A stretch of DNA of 64,000 bases. Source: Maribacter arcticus (GTDB lineage Bacteria; Bacteroidota; Bacteroidia; Flavobacteriales; Flavobacteriaceae). A program made the translations under genes and the position numbers. Positions 46,595 through 56,800 of the stretch are shown in pieces. The DNA is taken from the NCBI RefSeq assembly GCF_900167935.1, contig NZ_FUYL01000012.1, positions 62,001 through 126,000 on the forward strand, given 5' to 3'. The notes under the pieces are model-generated. The model saw only the letters and a list, made by a program, of their open reading frames with translations, searched no databases and was not told where the DNA came from. Numbering within the stretch: position 1 is the first letter of the stretch; every line of letters starts with the position of its first letter.

Positions 46595-47632
46595 ATGGTA
46601 GATTACATGGTAGTAGGACTAGGATTGGCAGGTACGGCTTTTTGTGAAACACTGCGTAGAAATAACAAAACCTTTGTTGTTTTTAATGATCAGTCGCAAA
46701 CATCTTCAAGAGTTGCAGGCGGACTCTATAATCCTATTATTTTAAAACGTTTTACATTATCATGGAGGGCAGATGAACAACTGGCTGTATCGGTTGATTT
46801 TTATAAGCAACTTGAACAATTCTTGAATATTCAATTTGATGAAAAGTTGAATGTATTACGAAAATTCGCCTCTATTGAAGAGCAGAATTTATGGTTTGAA
46901 GCTGCGGATAAAAAAAGCTTGAAACAATTTTTAGATACGCAATTAGTTTCAAACAAAAATGCAGGGATTAAGGTTCCTTTCGAATTCGGAAAGGTTTTAG
47001 AAACCGGTAAGCTAGACACCAAAGTTCTCTTTGATGGGTATACGAAATGGTTGAAACAAGAAAAAAGTATATTTTTAGAGACGTTTGATTATAACGAGTT
47101 GAAAGTTCTACCAAATTTTGTTAGTTATAAAGGAATAAGTGCTAAAAATGTAGTTTTTGCTGAAGGTTTTGGAATGATACATAATCCGTATTTCAAGTAT
47201 TTACCCATGCAAGGCTCAAAAGGAGAATACTTGGTTATTGAAGCAAAAGAACTTCAGGAAAGGAATATTATAAAATCGTCAATTTTTTTAATTCCGTTAG
47301 GTAATGATTTGTATAAAGTAGGGGCAACTTACAATAGAGATCAAAAAGATAACGGCATTACCGAAGATGCCAAAGAAGAATTGCAAAAAAAATTAGACAG
47401 CCTCTTAAATTGTGCTTACAAGGTAATAGATCAAGAGGCTGGCGTTAGACCAACGGTAAAAGACAGAAGGCCTTTAGTTGGTAAACATCCCAAGTATAAT
47501 AATCTATGGGTTTTAAACGGTTTCGGCTCACATGGTATTATGATTGCCCCTTGGGCATCAAAAGCATTGTATGAACGAATAGAAATAGACGCCCCACTTC
47601 TAGATGAAATGGATATTGCAAGGTTTAATTGA
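46595..47632 (+). CDS. FAD-dependent oxidoreductase (DAO family)
   Basis: 345 aa. It starts with the Rossmann FAD-binding motif VVGLGLAGTAF (GxGxxG). RVAGGLYNP and, near the end, EAGVRPTVKDRRPLVG and NGFGSHGIMIAPWASK match D-amino-acid-oxidase-type flavoproteins. Substrate unknown; an amine or amino acid is likely. No signal peptide. It is convergent with the DUF983 gene (stop codons 3 bases apart). Confidence 0.88.
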   Translation: MVDYMVVGLGLAGTAFCETLRRNNKTFVVFNDQSQTSSRVAGGLYNPIILKRFTLSWRADEQLAVSVDFYKQLEQFLNIQFDEKLNVLRKFASIEEQNLWFEAADKKSLKQFLDTQLVSNKNAGIKVPFEFGKVLETGKLDTKVLFDGYTKWLKQEKSIFLETFDYNELKVLPNFVSYKGISAKNVVFAEGFGMIHNPYFKYLPMQGSKGEYLVIEAKELQERNIIKSSIFLIPLGNDLYKVGATYNRDQKDNGITEDAKEELQKKLDSLLNCAYKVIDQEAGVRPTVKDRRPLVGKHPKYNNLWVLNGFGSHGIMIAPWASKALYERIEIDAPLLDEMDIARFN

Positions 47633-47634
47633 AA

Positions 47635-48024
47635 TTAAGAGTTCTTAAGTTTAACCTTCGAATCATATTTCACAAAAATGTTAATCCAAATATTTCTTGA
47701 CAATCTCATAATTACGGGCATAAAGACAATCATGGTAATAACAATGGCAATAAATGTTTGAATGAGGTTGGCGCCGATGATTAATTTTGCGATTACAAAA
47801 GCGGCAACAGCAAAGGCAATTCCTACTCCATAACTCACATACATAGCCCCATAAAAAAAAGAAGGCTCTATTTTATATTTAAAGTCACATTGACCACATC
47901 TTTCATGCATTTTAAAGATTTTACCCAAATGATATGGGTTTTCGTCCAAATACATACTTTCTTGGTGACATCTTGGACAACTTCCTGTTAAAATGCTGTA
48001 GAGTTTGTTTCCTTTTTTTAACAT
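47635..48024 (-). CDS. DUF983 membrane protein
   Basis: 129 aa from the ATG at 48024; the longer form begins with TTG. The N-terminus has two zinc-ribbon CxxC pairs (CPRCHQE and CGQCDFKYKIEPSFFYGAMY) followed by two membrane helices and a basic end. This is the DUF983 layout; function is unknown, though some relatives lie near cytochrome oxidase genes, which is not the case here. Confidence 0.9.
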   Translation of the reverse strand: MLKKGNKLYSILTGSCPRCHQESMYLDENPYHLGKIFKMHERCGQCDFKYKIEPSFFYGAMYVSYGVGIAFAVAAFVIAKLIIGANLIQTFIAIVITMIVFMPVIMRLSRNIWINIFVKYDSKVKLKNS

Positions 48025-48161
48025 TTGCAAAACTTTATACAAAGGTACAATTTTAAGGCTCTTTTCATCTTATTGAGAACCCATTAAACACAAATTTTGC
48101 TTAAGAATAATCATTCTATAAAGGTGATTTTTTTAAGAATAAACTATAAGAAATATTATTT

Positions 48162-50072
48162 ATGTTAAACGTTCACAACCTATCAGTATCCTTTGGCGGA
48201 GAATCTCTTTTTGAAGAAATCTCTTTTCGATTAAATGGAGGAAATAGAGTAGGTCTTGTAGGGAAGAATGGTGCAGGAAAATCAACTTTATTAAAAATGC
48301 TTAATAAGGATATGGCTTTAGATACCGGGGTTATTGCGGTTGAGAAGGATATTAAAATAGGTTTTCTAAGACAAGATATAGATTTCGTACAGGGTAGATC
48401 GGTTTTGGATGAGGCTTACCAAGCTTTTGAGGAGATTAAGGCCTTAGAGCTAAGGTTAGATGAAATTAATCATCAACTGGCAGAACGAACAGATTACGAA
48501 ACCGATTCATATAGTCAGCTTATAGTAGATTTAAATGATGTATCTCATCATTATGAAATATTAGGAGGATACAATTATCAAGGTGAAACAGAAAAAATTC
48601 TTCAAGGTTTAGGTTTTAGACGCGAAGATTTTGAAAAAAAGACCGAAACATTCTCTGGTGGTTGGCGTATGCGAATTGAGTTAGCAAAATTGTTATTGCA
48701 AAGTAACGATGTGCTGTTACTCGATGAGCCGACAAACCACTTGGATATTGAATCAATTATTTGGTTCGAACAATTCTTAAACAATTACACAGGAGCCGTG
48801 GTAATTGTTTCGCACGATAAAATGTTCTTAGATAACGTTACCAACAGGACTATAGAAATATCATTAGGTCGTATCTATGATTACAATAAGCCGTATACAC
48901 AATACCTTGTTTTAAGAAACGAAATCAAGCAACAACAGGTAAACGCTCAAAAGAACCAAGAAAAAGAAATTCAACAAGCAGAACGACTTATTGAAAAATT
49001 TAGGGCAAAATCTACCAAAGCTTCAATGGCGCAATCCTTAATTAAAAAATTAGATAAAATTGAGCGTATTGAGGTTGATGAAGATGATAATAGTGTAATG
49101 AGTCTACGTTTTCCAATATCTGTTACTCCAGGTAGGGTCGTAGTAGAGATCGAAGGGCTTTCGAAGGCATATGGTAGCAACCATGTACTTGATGATATTA
49201 ACCTTTTAATAGAACGTGATAGCAAAACTGCATTTGTTGGTCAGAATGGTCAAGGTAAATCTACTTTGGCGAAAATTATTGTTGGCGATTTAGAACATAA
49301 AGGACATTTGAAACTAGGTCATAATGTTCAGATAGGATATTTTGCTCAGAACCAAGCGGAGTATTTAGATGGTGATAAAACCATTTTAGATACGATGATA
49401 GATGCTGCCAATGAAAAGAATAGAAGTAAGGTGCGAGATATCTTAGGCTCTTTTCTATTTAGGGGAGATGAAGTTGAAAAATATGTAAAAGTTTTATCGG
49501 GTGGTGAAAGAAACCGACTTGCCTTGGCGAAAATGCTATTACAGCCATTTAATGTATTGGTAATGGATGAACCTACCAACCACCTCGATATTAAATCGAA
49601 AAACGTATTAAAACAAGCATGTTTAAACTTTGAGGGGACATTGATTTTGGTTTCTCACGATAGAGATTTTCTACAAGGCTTAACTAATAAGGTTTATGAG
49701 TTTAAGGACCAAAAAATTAAGGAATATCTTGGTGATGTAGAGTACTATTTAGAACAACGTAAAGTAGAAAACTTTAGAGCTATTGAAAAAAAGCAGGTAG
49801 TTGCCGTTGAAAAGGAGAAGCCAAAAGAATCGAATTCTTTTCAAGACCAGAAGAAATTAAAGAGTTTAAAAAATCAATTAAGCTCTATAGAAAGTAAGAT
49901 TGGTAGTCTTGAAAAAGAAATTAAAGAGATAGATCATAACCTCTTGGTAGATTACGATAAAACAATTGCTAAATTTAACTTTTTCGATACTTACCAAGCA
50001 AAGAAGAATAAATTAGAAAAGCTAATGCAAGATTGGGAGGTTCTTACATTAGATATAGAGTCTTTAGTGTAG
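48162..50072 (+). CDS. ABC-F family ATPase (Uup/YheS-type, ribosome-associated)
   Basis: 636 aa with two nucleotide-binding domains and no membrane segments. Walker A: GKNGAGKST and GQNGQGKST. Signatures: FSGGWRMR and LSGGERNR. Walker B: LLLDEPTNHLD and LVMDEPTNHLD. The linker (P-site tRNA interaction motif region, about 240-310) is Lys/Gln-rich and helical. The C-terminus is a coiled coil (KLKSLKNQLSSIESKIGSLE). ABC-F proteins act on stalled ribosomes; some confer antibiotic resistance. Nothing here points to resistance. Monocistronic. Confidence 0.93.
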   Translation: MLNVHNLSVSFGGESLFEEISFRLNGGNRVGLVGKNGAGKSTLLKMLNKDMALDTGVIAVEKDIKIGFLRQDIDFVQGRSVLDEAYQAFEEIKALELRLDEINHQLAERTDYETDSYSQLIVDLNDVSHHYEILGGYNYQGETEKILQGLGFRREDFEKKTETFSGGWRMRIELAKLLLQSNDVLLLDEPTNHLDIESIIWFEQFLNNYTGAVVIVSHDKMFLDNVTNRTIEISLGRIYDYNKPYTQYLVLRNEIKQQQVNAQKNQEKEIQQAERLIEKFRAKSTKASMAQSLIKKLDKIERIEVDEDDNSVMSLRFPISVTPGRVVVEIEGLSKAYGSNHVLDDINLLIERDSKTAFVGQNGQGKSTLAKIIVGDLEHKGHLKLGHNVQIGYFAQNQAEYLDGDKTILDTMIDAANEKNRSKVRDILGSFLFRGDEVEKYVKVLSGGERNRLALAKMLLQPFNVLVMDEPTNHLDIKSKNVLKQACLNFEGTLILVSHDRDFLQGLTNKVYEFKDQKIKEYLGDVEYYLEQRKVENFRAIEKKQVVAVEKEKPKESNSFQDQKKLKSLKNQLSSIESKIGSLEKEIKEIDHNLLVDYDKTIAKFNFFDTYQAKKNKLEKLMQDWEVLTLDIESLV

Positions 50073-50231
50073 TCAAATTTCATAGACCATGCTTTTAGTA
50101 AGTTTCACAACATAAATAGGCACTTTCACAACAAACATGGGTTAGTCAACGATAAAATTTTAGTTTTAGCCGTTATTAGTTCAAATTTGTAGGAGAATTC
50201 CTAACTAAAGGAGTTATATAAACGCCAACAT

Positions 50232-51107
50232 ATGAAAAAACTATACTATTTAAGTTTTGGCTTATTATTTCTGACAACAGTATGTTTTGCAGAGATATCT
50301 AAAAAGGAGAAGAAAGCCTTGGTGGATTTGTACACAACTACCAATGGTAAACATTGGGTTAAGAAATGGGATTTGAATACTCCAGTTTCTCAATGGTACG
50401 GAGTAACAATCGAAGACAATAAAGTTGTTGAAATTAATTTGTTCCATAATAATCTTATGGGGCCAATATCATCTGAGATTGGTAAATTAGAACATCTTAA
50501 AGTATTGAATCTGGCTTTTAATTCTTTAACAGGTGCGCTTCCTATAGAAATCGTTAACCTTTCTAATTTAAAAGTATTGAAATTAGAGATGAATAGATTA
50601 ACAGGTGCGCTTCCGAATGAAATAGGAAATTTAAACCAGTTAGTAGAGCTTTCAGCGTTCAATAATTTTCTAACAGGTAAGATACCTGCTACAGTAGGAA
50701 ATTTAAAAGAGTTAAAGGTGTTGAATCTTTCAAGTAATGATTTTTATGGTGATATACCAGCTTCTTTAGGGCAATTATCACAATTGGAAACATTAGGCTT
50801 ATTTGAAAATAATTTAGAAGGTGCCATTCCAAAAGATATGGGTAGGTTAAGCAATTTGAAAGAGTTGGTTTTAGCGAATAACCGACTTGATGGTGACATA
50901 CCTAATGAATTTGCTCAATTGGCAAGCTTAGAGGTTTTTCAAATTCAAAATAATAATTTCAGTTCTTTTAAAGCTTTAGAGTTTTTAGAAACAAAAGAAT
51001 ACCTAGTTTTCGATTATGATAAGGATGATAGAAAACTTGAATTTAAAGATATCAACTTCAAAAAGACCAGAATGGCCGAGACGAAGTTTGAAGATATAGA
51101 AGAGTAA
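50232..51107 (+). CDS. Secreted leucine-rich-repeat protein (copy 1)
   Basis: 291 aa. A signal peptide (about 1-20) is followed by a plant-like LRR N-cap (LVDLYTTTNGKHWVKKWDLN then WYGVTIEDNKVVEINL). Seven or so plant-type LRRs of the LxxLxxLxLxxNxLxGxIP form follow, e.g. LNQLVELSAFNNFLTGKIPA. The C-terminal 45 residues are charged and end ETKFEDIEE. There is no sortase or obvious T9SS domain. It is followed by a terminator, then a close paralogue (51322) with the same layout. Protein-binding function is likely; partner unknown. Confidence 0.88.
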   Translation: MKKLYYLSFGLLFLTTVCFAEISKKEKKALVDLYTTTNGKHWVKKWDLNTPVSQWYGVTIEDNKVVEINLFHNNLMGPISSEIGKLEHLKVLNLAFNSLTGALPIEIVNLSNLKVLKLEMNRLTGALPNEIGNLNQLVELSAFNNFLTGKIPATVGNLKELKVLNLSSNDFYGDIPASLGQLSQLETLGLFENNLEGAIPKDMGRLSNLKELVLANNRLDGDIPNEFAQLASLEVFQIQNNNFSSFKALEFLETKEYLVFDYDKDDRKLEFKDINFKKTRMAETKFEDIEE

Positions 51108-51143
51108 GAGTAGTTTACACTTTTAGTTAGTTTGGTGAAAGAA

Positions 51144-51170
51144 AGAGATGTTGAAGAGCATCTCTTTTTT
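51144..51170 (+). terminator. Terminator after LRR copy 1
   Basis: Arms AGAGATG and CATCTCT around an 8-nt loop, followed by T6, 37 bases after the stop. Confidence 0.75.
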
Positions 51171-51321
51171 GATTAATATACTTTAACATTTTCGAGGTAT
51201 CATAAATTTATTTTTTGAACGTTATATAGTAGGTGCTTTTTAGTCTGTCCCTGTTTTTTAAAAGAGTTAACAGGAGTTTAGAGTTGAAAAATATACCCCA
51301 CGATCAATTAATTTTCTTATA

Positions 51322-52206
51322 ATGAAAAACATTCTAAAATATAGCTTCATAATTCTCTTTACGGTGAGTGGTTGCATGGTTAGTGCCCAAATTCCTAAAA
51401 GTGAAAAACAATATTTAATAGAGTTCCATAAAAGCTCAGTTGGTGAGCAATGGCAGAATACTTGGAATTTAAAAGCGGATCCTTCTACATGGTACGGGGT
51501 AGAAATAAATGAGGGGCATGTTGTTGGTTTAAAGTTATACCGTAATAATCTTAGTGGAAAAATTCCTAATGGTATTGCCGCTCTTACCAATTTAAAGACT
51601 TTGAATCTTTCATTTAATACATTAGAGGGTAGCTTGCCTCAAGATTTATTTGAATTATCAGAGTTAAGGTCACTTAGGCTTGAAATGAATAAGTTAAGCG
51701 GAACATTGCCTCAAGACTATTCTAAAATGAAGAATCTTGAAGAGCTATCGATGTTTAATAATTTGTTCGATGGAGTTATACCAAGCGGAATTGGGCAATT
51801 AGAAAATTTAAAAGCCTTAAATCTTTCGAGTAACTATTTAGAGGGTAGTTTGCCAAAGTCAATTGAAAAGCTGACAAATTTAGAAAGGTTAGAGCTTTTT
51901 GGTAATAAGTTGGCGGGGTCAATTGATGTTGATTTAGGGATGCTGGTAAATTTAAAAGAACTGATACTTTCTTACAATCAATTTGAGGGTGATTTGCCAA
52001 GAAGTATGGCTACGTTAAGTAATCTTGAATTTGTACAATTACAAGGTAATGATTTTAGGTCGTTGAACTCTTTGTTAAGAATGCAAAGTCAAAACTTAGC
52101 TGTTTTTGATAGTGACGACGAATTTTTAAACATGAAGTTCAGTAACCGGACATTGAATAAAACTCGTGTGGTAGATACAAACTATGAGGACGTTAAAAGA
52201 AATTAG
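51322..52206 (+). CDS. Secreted leucine-rich-repeat protein (copy 2)
   Basis: 294 aa, a clear paralogue of the 50232 gene. It has a signal peptide, N-cap (LIEFHKSSVGEQWQNTWNLK then WYGVEINEGHVVGLKL), plant-type LRRs such as LENLKALNLSSNYLEGSLPK, and a related tail (NKTRVVDTNYEDVKRN compared with KKTRMAETKFEDIEE in copy 1). The shared tail is notable, since it is outside the repeats. It has its own terminator at 52221 and probably its own promoter. Confidence 0.88.
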   Translation: MKNILKYSFIILFTVSGCMVSAQIPKSEKQYLIEFHKSSVGEQWQNTWNLKADPSTWYGVEINEGHVVGLKLYRNNLSGKIPNGIAALTNLKTLNLSFNTLEGSLPQDLFELSELRSLRLEMNKLSGTLPQDYSKMKNLEELSMFNNLFDGVIPSGIGQLENLKALNLSSNYLEGSLPKSIEKLTNLERLELFGNKLAGSIDVDLGMLVNLKELILSYNQFEGDLPRSMATLSNLEFVQLQGNDFRSLNSLLRMQSQNLAVFDSDDEFLNMKFSNRTLNKTRVVDTNYEDVKRN

Positions 52207-52220
52207 ACTTACTTAATTAG

Positions 52221-52252
52221 TAAAAAAAGGGATGCTTTAGCATCCCTTTTTT
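52221..52252 (+). terminator. Terminator after LRR copy 2
   Basis: Arms AAAAAAGGGATGCT and AGCATCCCTTTTTT around a 2-nt centre, followed by further T's. Confidence 0.85.
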
Positions 52253-52694
52253 TTGTTAACTAGTATAGTAAAAAATTCAATATACTTTATGATTTCTTTA
52301 ACCATCTGAGCAAACCATCTACTATCTCCTTTTTTGTAGTTTCGCTTTTTAATTAGTTTGAGGGTTGGTTGATATGATTTTCAGCCAAAAGATGTATTAA
52401 GTATTCATTTAATTTTATTAGGATGTTCAATTTGCATATTTAGCGAGAGTACACAGCTTTCTGTGGTTTTCTTTCCAAATTGAATATGCTGCGTGAATGA
52501 TGCTTATTAACAAATTATTATGTCTCTAAGATTAAACCTTTTCTATTTTATACGGTCTTTATCTTTTGTATTCAGATCAAGGGGTTTGACAATGAAACAA
52601 TTTGTGTCCGTATAAGACAATGAATAACTGAAAACTGAAGTATATAAATCAATCAATTACTAGAACTGACAAAGTCTAAAAATTATATTGCCAA
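52253..52694. other. 440-base non-coding region upstream of the RND operon
   Basis: No ORF of note and no tRNA-like fold seen. It should contain the promoter and any operator for the efflux operon. No TetR/MarR-type regulator gene is adjacent, so control is probably from elsewhere. Confidence 0.4.
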
Positions 52695-53825
52695 ATGAGA
52701 AAAATTATTTTTACCATACTGGGTATTTTACTAATTGTAGTATCCTTCTTTTTATCTAAGGTTATTATAGATAGTAAAAAAACGTTTAAACCAAAATCTG
52801 AAAAAGTGGTTAAAACTGTTTTTACAGAGGTAGTTGAAAATGGGACAGTGCCTATCGTAGTATCAGCAAACGGTAATTTAACTGCGAAGCAACGTGTAGA
52901 GTTATATGCTGAAGTTCAAGGTGTATTTAAGAGAGGTAGTAAACTTTTTAAAGAAGGGCAAGCTTTTCGACAAGGTGAAATAGTTATAAATATAGATGCT
53001 AATGAATATGCGGCAAGTGTACAATCTGCAAAAAGCAATCTGTTCAACCAGCTTACGGCGGTTATGCCAGATTTACGTTTAGATTATCCAAATATTTATT
53101 CGAAATGGCAAGATTATTTGACCAATTTTGATATGTCTAAAAGTACTCCTGCGCTTCCCGAATTGAATACGGAAAAAGAGAAATTCTTTATTTCGGGTAG
53201 AGGTATTTTAACCAGTTACTATAATGTAAAGAATTTAGAACAACGACTTTCTAAATACCGTATTGCCGCTCCTTTTTCTGGGGTACTTACTGAAGCCTTG
53301 GTTACAGAAGGTACTTTGGTTAGGTCAGGTCAAAAATTGGGAGAATTTATTAATCCAGAGATATATGAGCTTGAAGTTTCTATAAGTAAGCGTTACACAG
53401 ACCTTTTAAAATTAGGTGAATCGGTAGAGCTTACAAATTTAGATGACAATACTAAGTATAAGGGTAAGGTTGCTAGAATCAACGGTAGTATTGATCAAGC
53501 AACACAAACTGTTAAGGCATATATAGAAGTGGAGAATAAAAACCTACGTGAAGGCATGTACTTAGAGGCCAGTTTAGATGCCAAAAAAGAGGAGAATGCT
53601 ATTGAGGTCGATAGAAGTTTACTTTTAGAAGGAAACAGAATATTTATAGTACGTGATTCGGTTTTGGATATCATCGATGTTAACCCTGTTTATTTTTCAG
53701 ATAAACGTGTAGTGCTAAAAGATGTGCCGAATGGCGTAACCATCATGTCTAAGCCGCTAAGTGGGGCTTATACAGGTATGGCAGTGAAAATTTACTCTGA
53801 ACAACCAGAAAATACAAAAGAATAA
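52695..53825 (+). CDS. RND efflux membrane-fusion protein
   Basis: 376 aa. An N-terminal membrane anchor (about 3-26) is followed by a lipoyl/biotinyl half-motif (GNLTAKQRVELYAEVQGVFK), a rather short helical hairpin (about 105-170), the second lipoyl half (YRIAAPFSGVLTEALVTEGT) and the beta-barrel (SVELTNLDDNTKYKGKVARI). It bridges the inner-membrane pump and TolC. Its last base is shared with the RND gene start (ATG at 53825), so translation is coupled. Confidence 0.93.
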   Translation: MRKIIFTILGILLIVVSFFLSKVIIDSKKTFKPKSEKVVKTVFTEVVENGTVPIVVSANGNLTAKQRVELYAEVQGVFKRGSKLFKEGQAFRQGEIVINIDANEYAASVQSAKSNLFNQLTAVMPDLRLDYPNIYSKWQDYLTNFDMSKSTPALPELNTEKEKFFISGRGILTSYYNVKNLEQRLSKYRIAAPFSGVLTEALVTEGTLVRSGQKLGEFINPEIYELEVSISKRYTDLLKLGESVELTNLDDNTKYKGKVARINGSIDQATQTVKAYIEVENKNLREGMYLEASLDAKKEENAIEVDRSLLLEGNRIFIVRDSVLDIIDVNPVYFSDKRVVLKDVPNGVTIMSKPLSGAYTGMAVKIYSEQPENTKE

Positions 53826-56800
53826 TGCGTAAACTGATAGAATACTTTATTCGGTATCATGTTGCCGTTAATGTTGTAGTAATTTCTTTTGCCCTTTTTG
53901 GTATAGTAGGTGCAAAGGCTTTAAAATCTTCTTTCTTTCCTTTAACGGATTCTAAGAATATTGCGATTACCATTACTTACCCAGGTGCTTCACCGCAAGA
54001 GGTTGAAGAGGGTATTGTATTAAAGATAGAAGATAACCTTAAGGGACTTCAAGGTGTTGATCGTGTTACTTCTACTTCTAGGGAGAATAGCGGTACCATT
54101 AATGTCGAAATAGAAAAAGGAGAGAATATCGACTTTATGCTATTAGAAGTTAAGAATGCGGTAGATAGGGTGCCAACTTTCCCAACCGGTATGGAACCTT
54201 TAATTGTATCGAAATTAGAGGCCGTTCGTCAAACTATTGCTTTTGCTATTAGCGGTGAAAATATTCCTTTAGCCACTTTAAAGAGTGTAGGTCGACAAAT
54301 TGAGAATGACCTTAGAGCAATGGAGGGTATTTCTCAAATAGAAATTTCAGGATTTCCAGCAGAGGAAATTGAAATAGCCGTTAATGAAAATAACCTCTTG
54401 GCTTATGGCATTTCATTTACTGAAGTTGCTAACGCAGTAAGTAATGCCAATATTCTTGTAACGGGTGGTAATATTAAGACCGATGCAGAGGAATATTTAA
54501 TACGTGCAAATAATCGTGCGTATTATGGTGATGAGCTAAATAATTTAGTGGTTAAGGCAGACCCATCAGGTACAGTTATTCGATTAAAAGATGTGGCTAT
54601 CGTTAAAGACCGTTTTGCAGAATCGCCCAATGCGACTTACTTTGATGGTAATTTATCGGTAAGTACTACAATTACAAGTACCAATAATGAAGATTTAATA
54701 TCCTCTGCTGAACAAGTAAAAGAATATATAGAAGATTTTAATGACAAGTACAACAATGTCAAATTAGACATTGTGTCTGATCAGTCGACGACCCTTGTTC
54801 AACGTACCCAATTATTGACGGAGAATGCTATCATGGGTATGTTGTTGGTGTTAATTTTCCTGTCCTTGTTTTTAAACACAAGATTGGCATTTTGGGTAGC
54901 CTTCGGTTTGCCTGTAGCATTTTTAGGAATGTTTGTATTTGCTGGTTTCTTTGATGTAACGATTAACGTTTTGTCTTTATTCGGTATGATCATCGTTATC
55001 GGTATTCTAGTAGATGACGGTATTGTAATTGCTGAAAACATCTATCAACATTACGAAAAGGGAAAAACCCCTGTACAGGCTGCTGTAGACGGCACTATGG
55101 AGGTATTGCCTCCAATTATTTCGGCGATTATCACTACAATATTAGCCTTCTCAATATTCTTGTTTTTAGATAGTAGAATAGGGGAGTTCTTTGGCGAGGT
55201 TTCTGTAATCGTTATTCTAACATTAGTGGTTTCATTAGTAGAAGCATTAATTATTCTACCTGCTCACTTGGCACATTCCAAAGCATTACAGCCTTTAGAT
55301 GACAAACCAAAAAGTGGAATTGCAAAGGCATTTGCGAAACTTAGGGTTATAAATGAGTTTGGTGATCGCTTAATGATTTTGATGCGTGATAAAATGTACA
55401 CACCCGCATTACGTTTTGCAATGAACTATAAAATTTTTGTTTTTAGTCTTTTCTTAGGGGCATTTATATTAACCTTAGGTTCTGTTGGTGGGGGTGTTAT
55501 TAGAACTGCATTTTTTCCAAGAGTAGCGAGTGACAGGGTAGGTATAGAATTAGAAATGCCTAATGGAACAAATGAGAAAATTACAGATTCTATTATTTCC
55601 ATGATTGAGGAAAAAGCAGAAATTGTAAATCAAGAATTGACTGAAAAATATCTAAAGGGCACTAATAAAATGCTTTTTGAGAATGTTATTAGACGTTTAG
55701 GTCCAGGTTCCTCAACTGCACAATTAAATATTAACCTTTTACCTGGTGAGGAAAGACCCGATGAGATTTCTTCAGATATGGTAACTAGTAGACTAGAAGA
55801 ACTAGTGGGGCCGGTTATAGGGGTAGAAAGTTTAATATATGGTTCAGGTGGAAACTTTGGTGGTTCTCCTGTATCAGTTTCACTCTTAGGTAACAATATT
55901 GAAGAGCTTAAAGCGGCAAAGGTTGAATTGAAGAGCATTTTGTTGAATAACTCTCGATTAAAAGATATTGCTGATAATGACCCAGCTGGTATTAAGGAAA
56001 TTCGATTGACCTTAAAAGAGAATGCCTATTTGTTAGGTCTAGACCTTCGTGCGGTAATGGTACAGGTGCGATCAGGATTTTTCGGTGTACAGGCACAACG
56101 TTTTCAAAGATCGCAAGATGAAATTAGGGTGTGGGTAAGGTATGAAAGAGATGAGCGTTCTTCGATTACCAATTTAGATGATATGCGAATTGTCACTCCA
56201 ACAGGTGAACGTGTGCCGTTGAGTGAAATAGCAGACTATACTATTGAGCGTGGCGATGTTGCAATTAATAGATTAGAAGGCAGGCGAGAAATTCAGGTAT
56301 CTGCAGACATGAAAGATGTAAAGGATAGCCCTACGGATATCATGACAGAAATACAAAATGTCATCATGCCCGAAATACACTCAAAGTATCCAACGGTTAA
56401 TGCTTCCTATGAGGGTCAGAATAGAGAGTTGGGTAAATTAACAGGGTCTTTGAAATTGGTAGGATTCACCGTTTTACTTTTAATATATATCACTATAGCG
56501 TTTACGTTTAGAAGCTTTAGTCAGCCATTAATGTTATTGCTTTTAGTGCCTTTCAGTTTTACGGCAGTAGCATGGGGACACTGGATTCACGATTTTCCTA
56601 TCAACGTACTATCGATTTTAGGAATCATTGCCTTAATTGGTATTATGGTGAACGACGGCTTGGTGCTAATTGGGAAGTTTAATTCTAACTTACGCGAAGG
56701 TATGACCTTTGACAATGCTATTTTCGAAGCAGGTAAATCTAGGTTCAGGGCAATTTTCCTTACCTCGATTACAACTATAGCAGGTTTGGCGCCACTAATG

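Noticed and set aside
52253..52694. tRNA or small structured RNA in the long gap before the RND operon
   Set aside because: No cloverleaf arms, TTCGA-type T-loop or long stem could be found.
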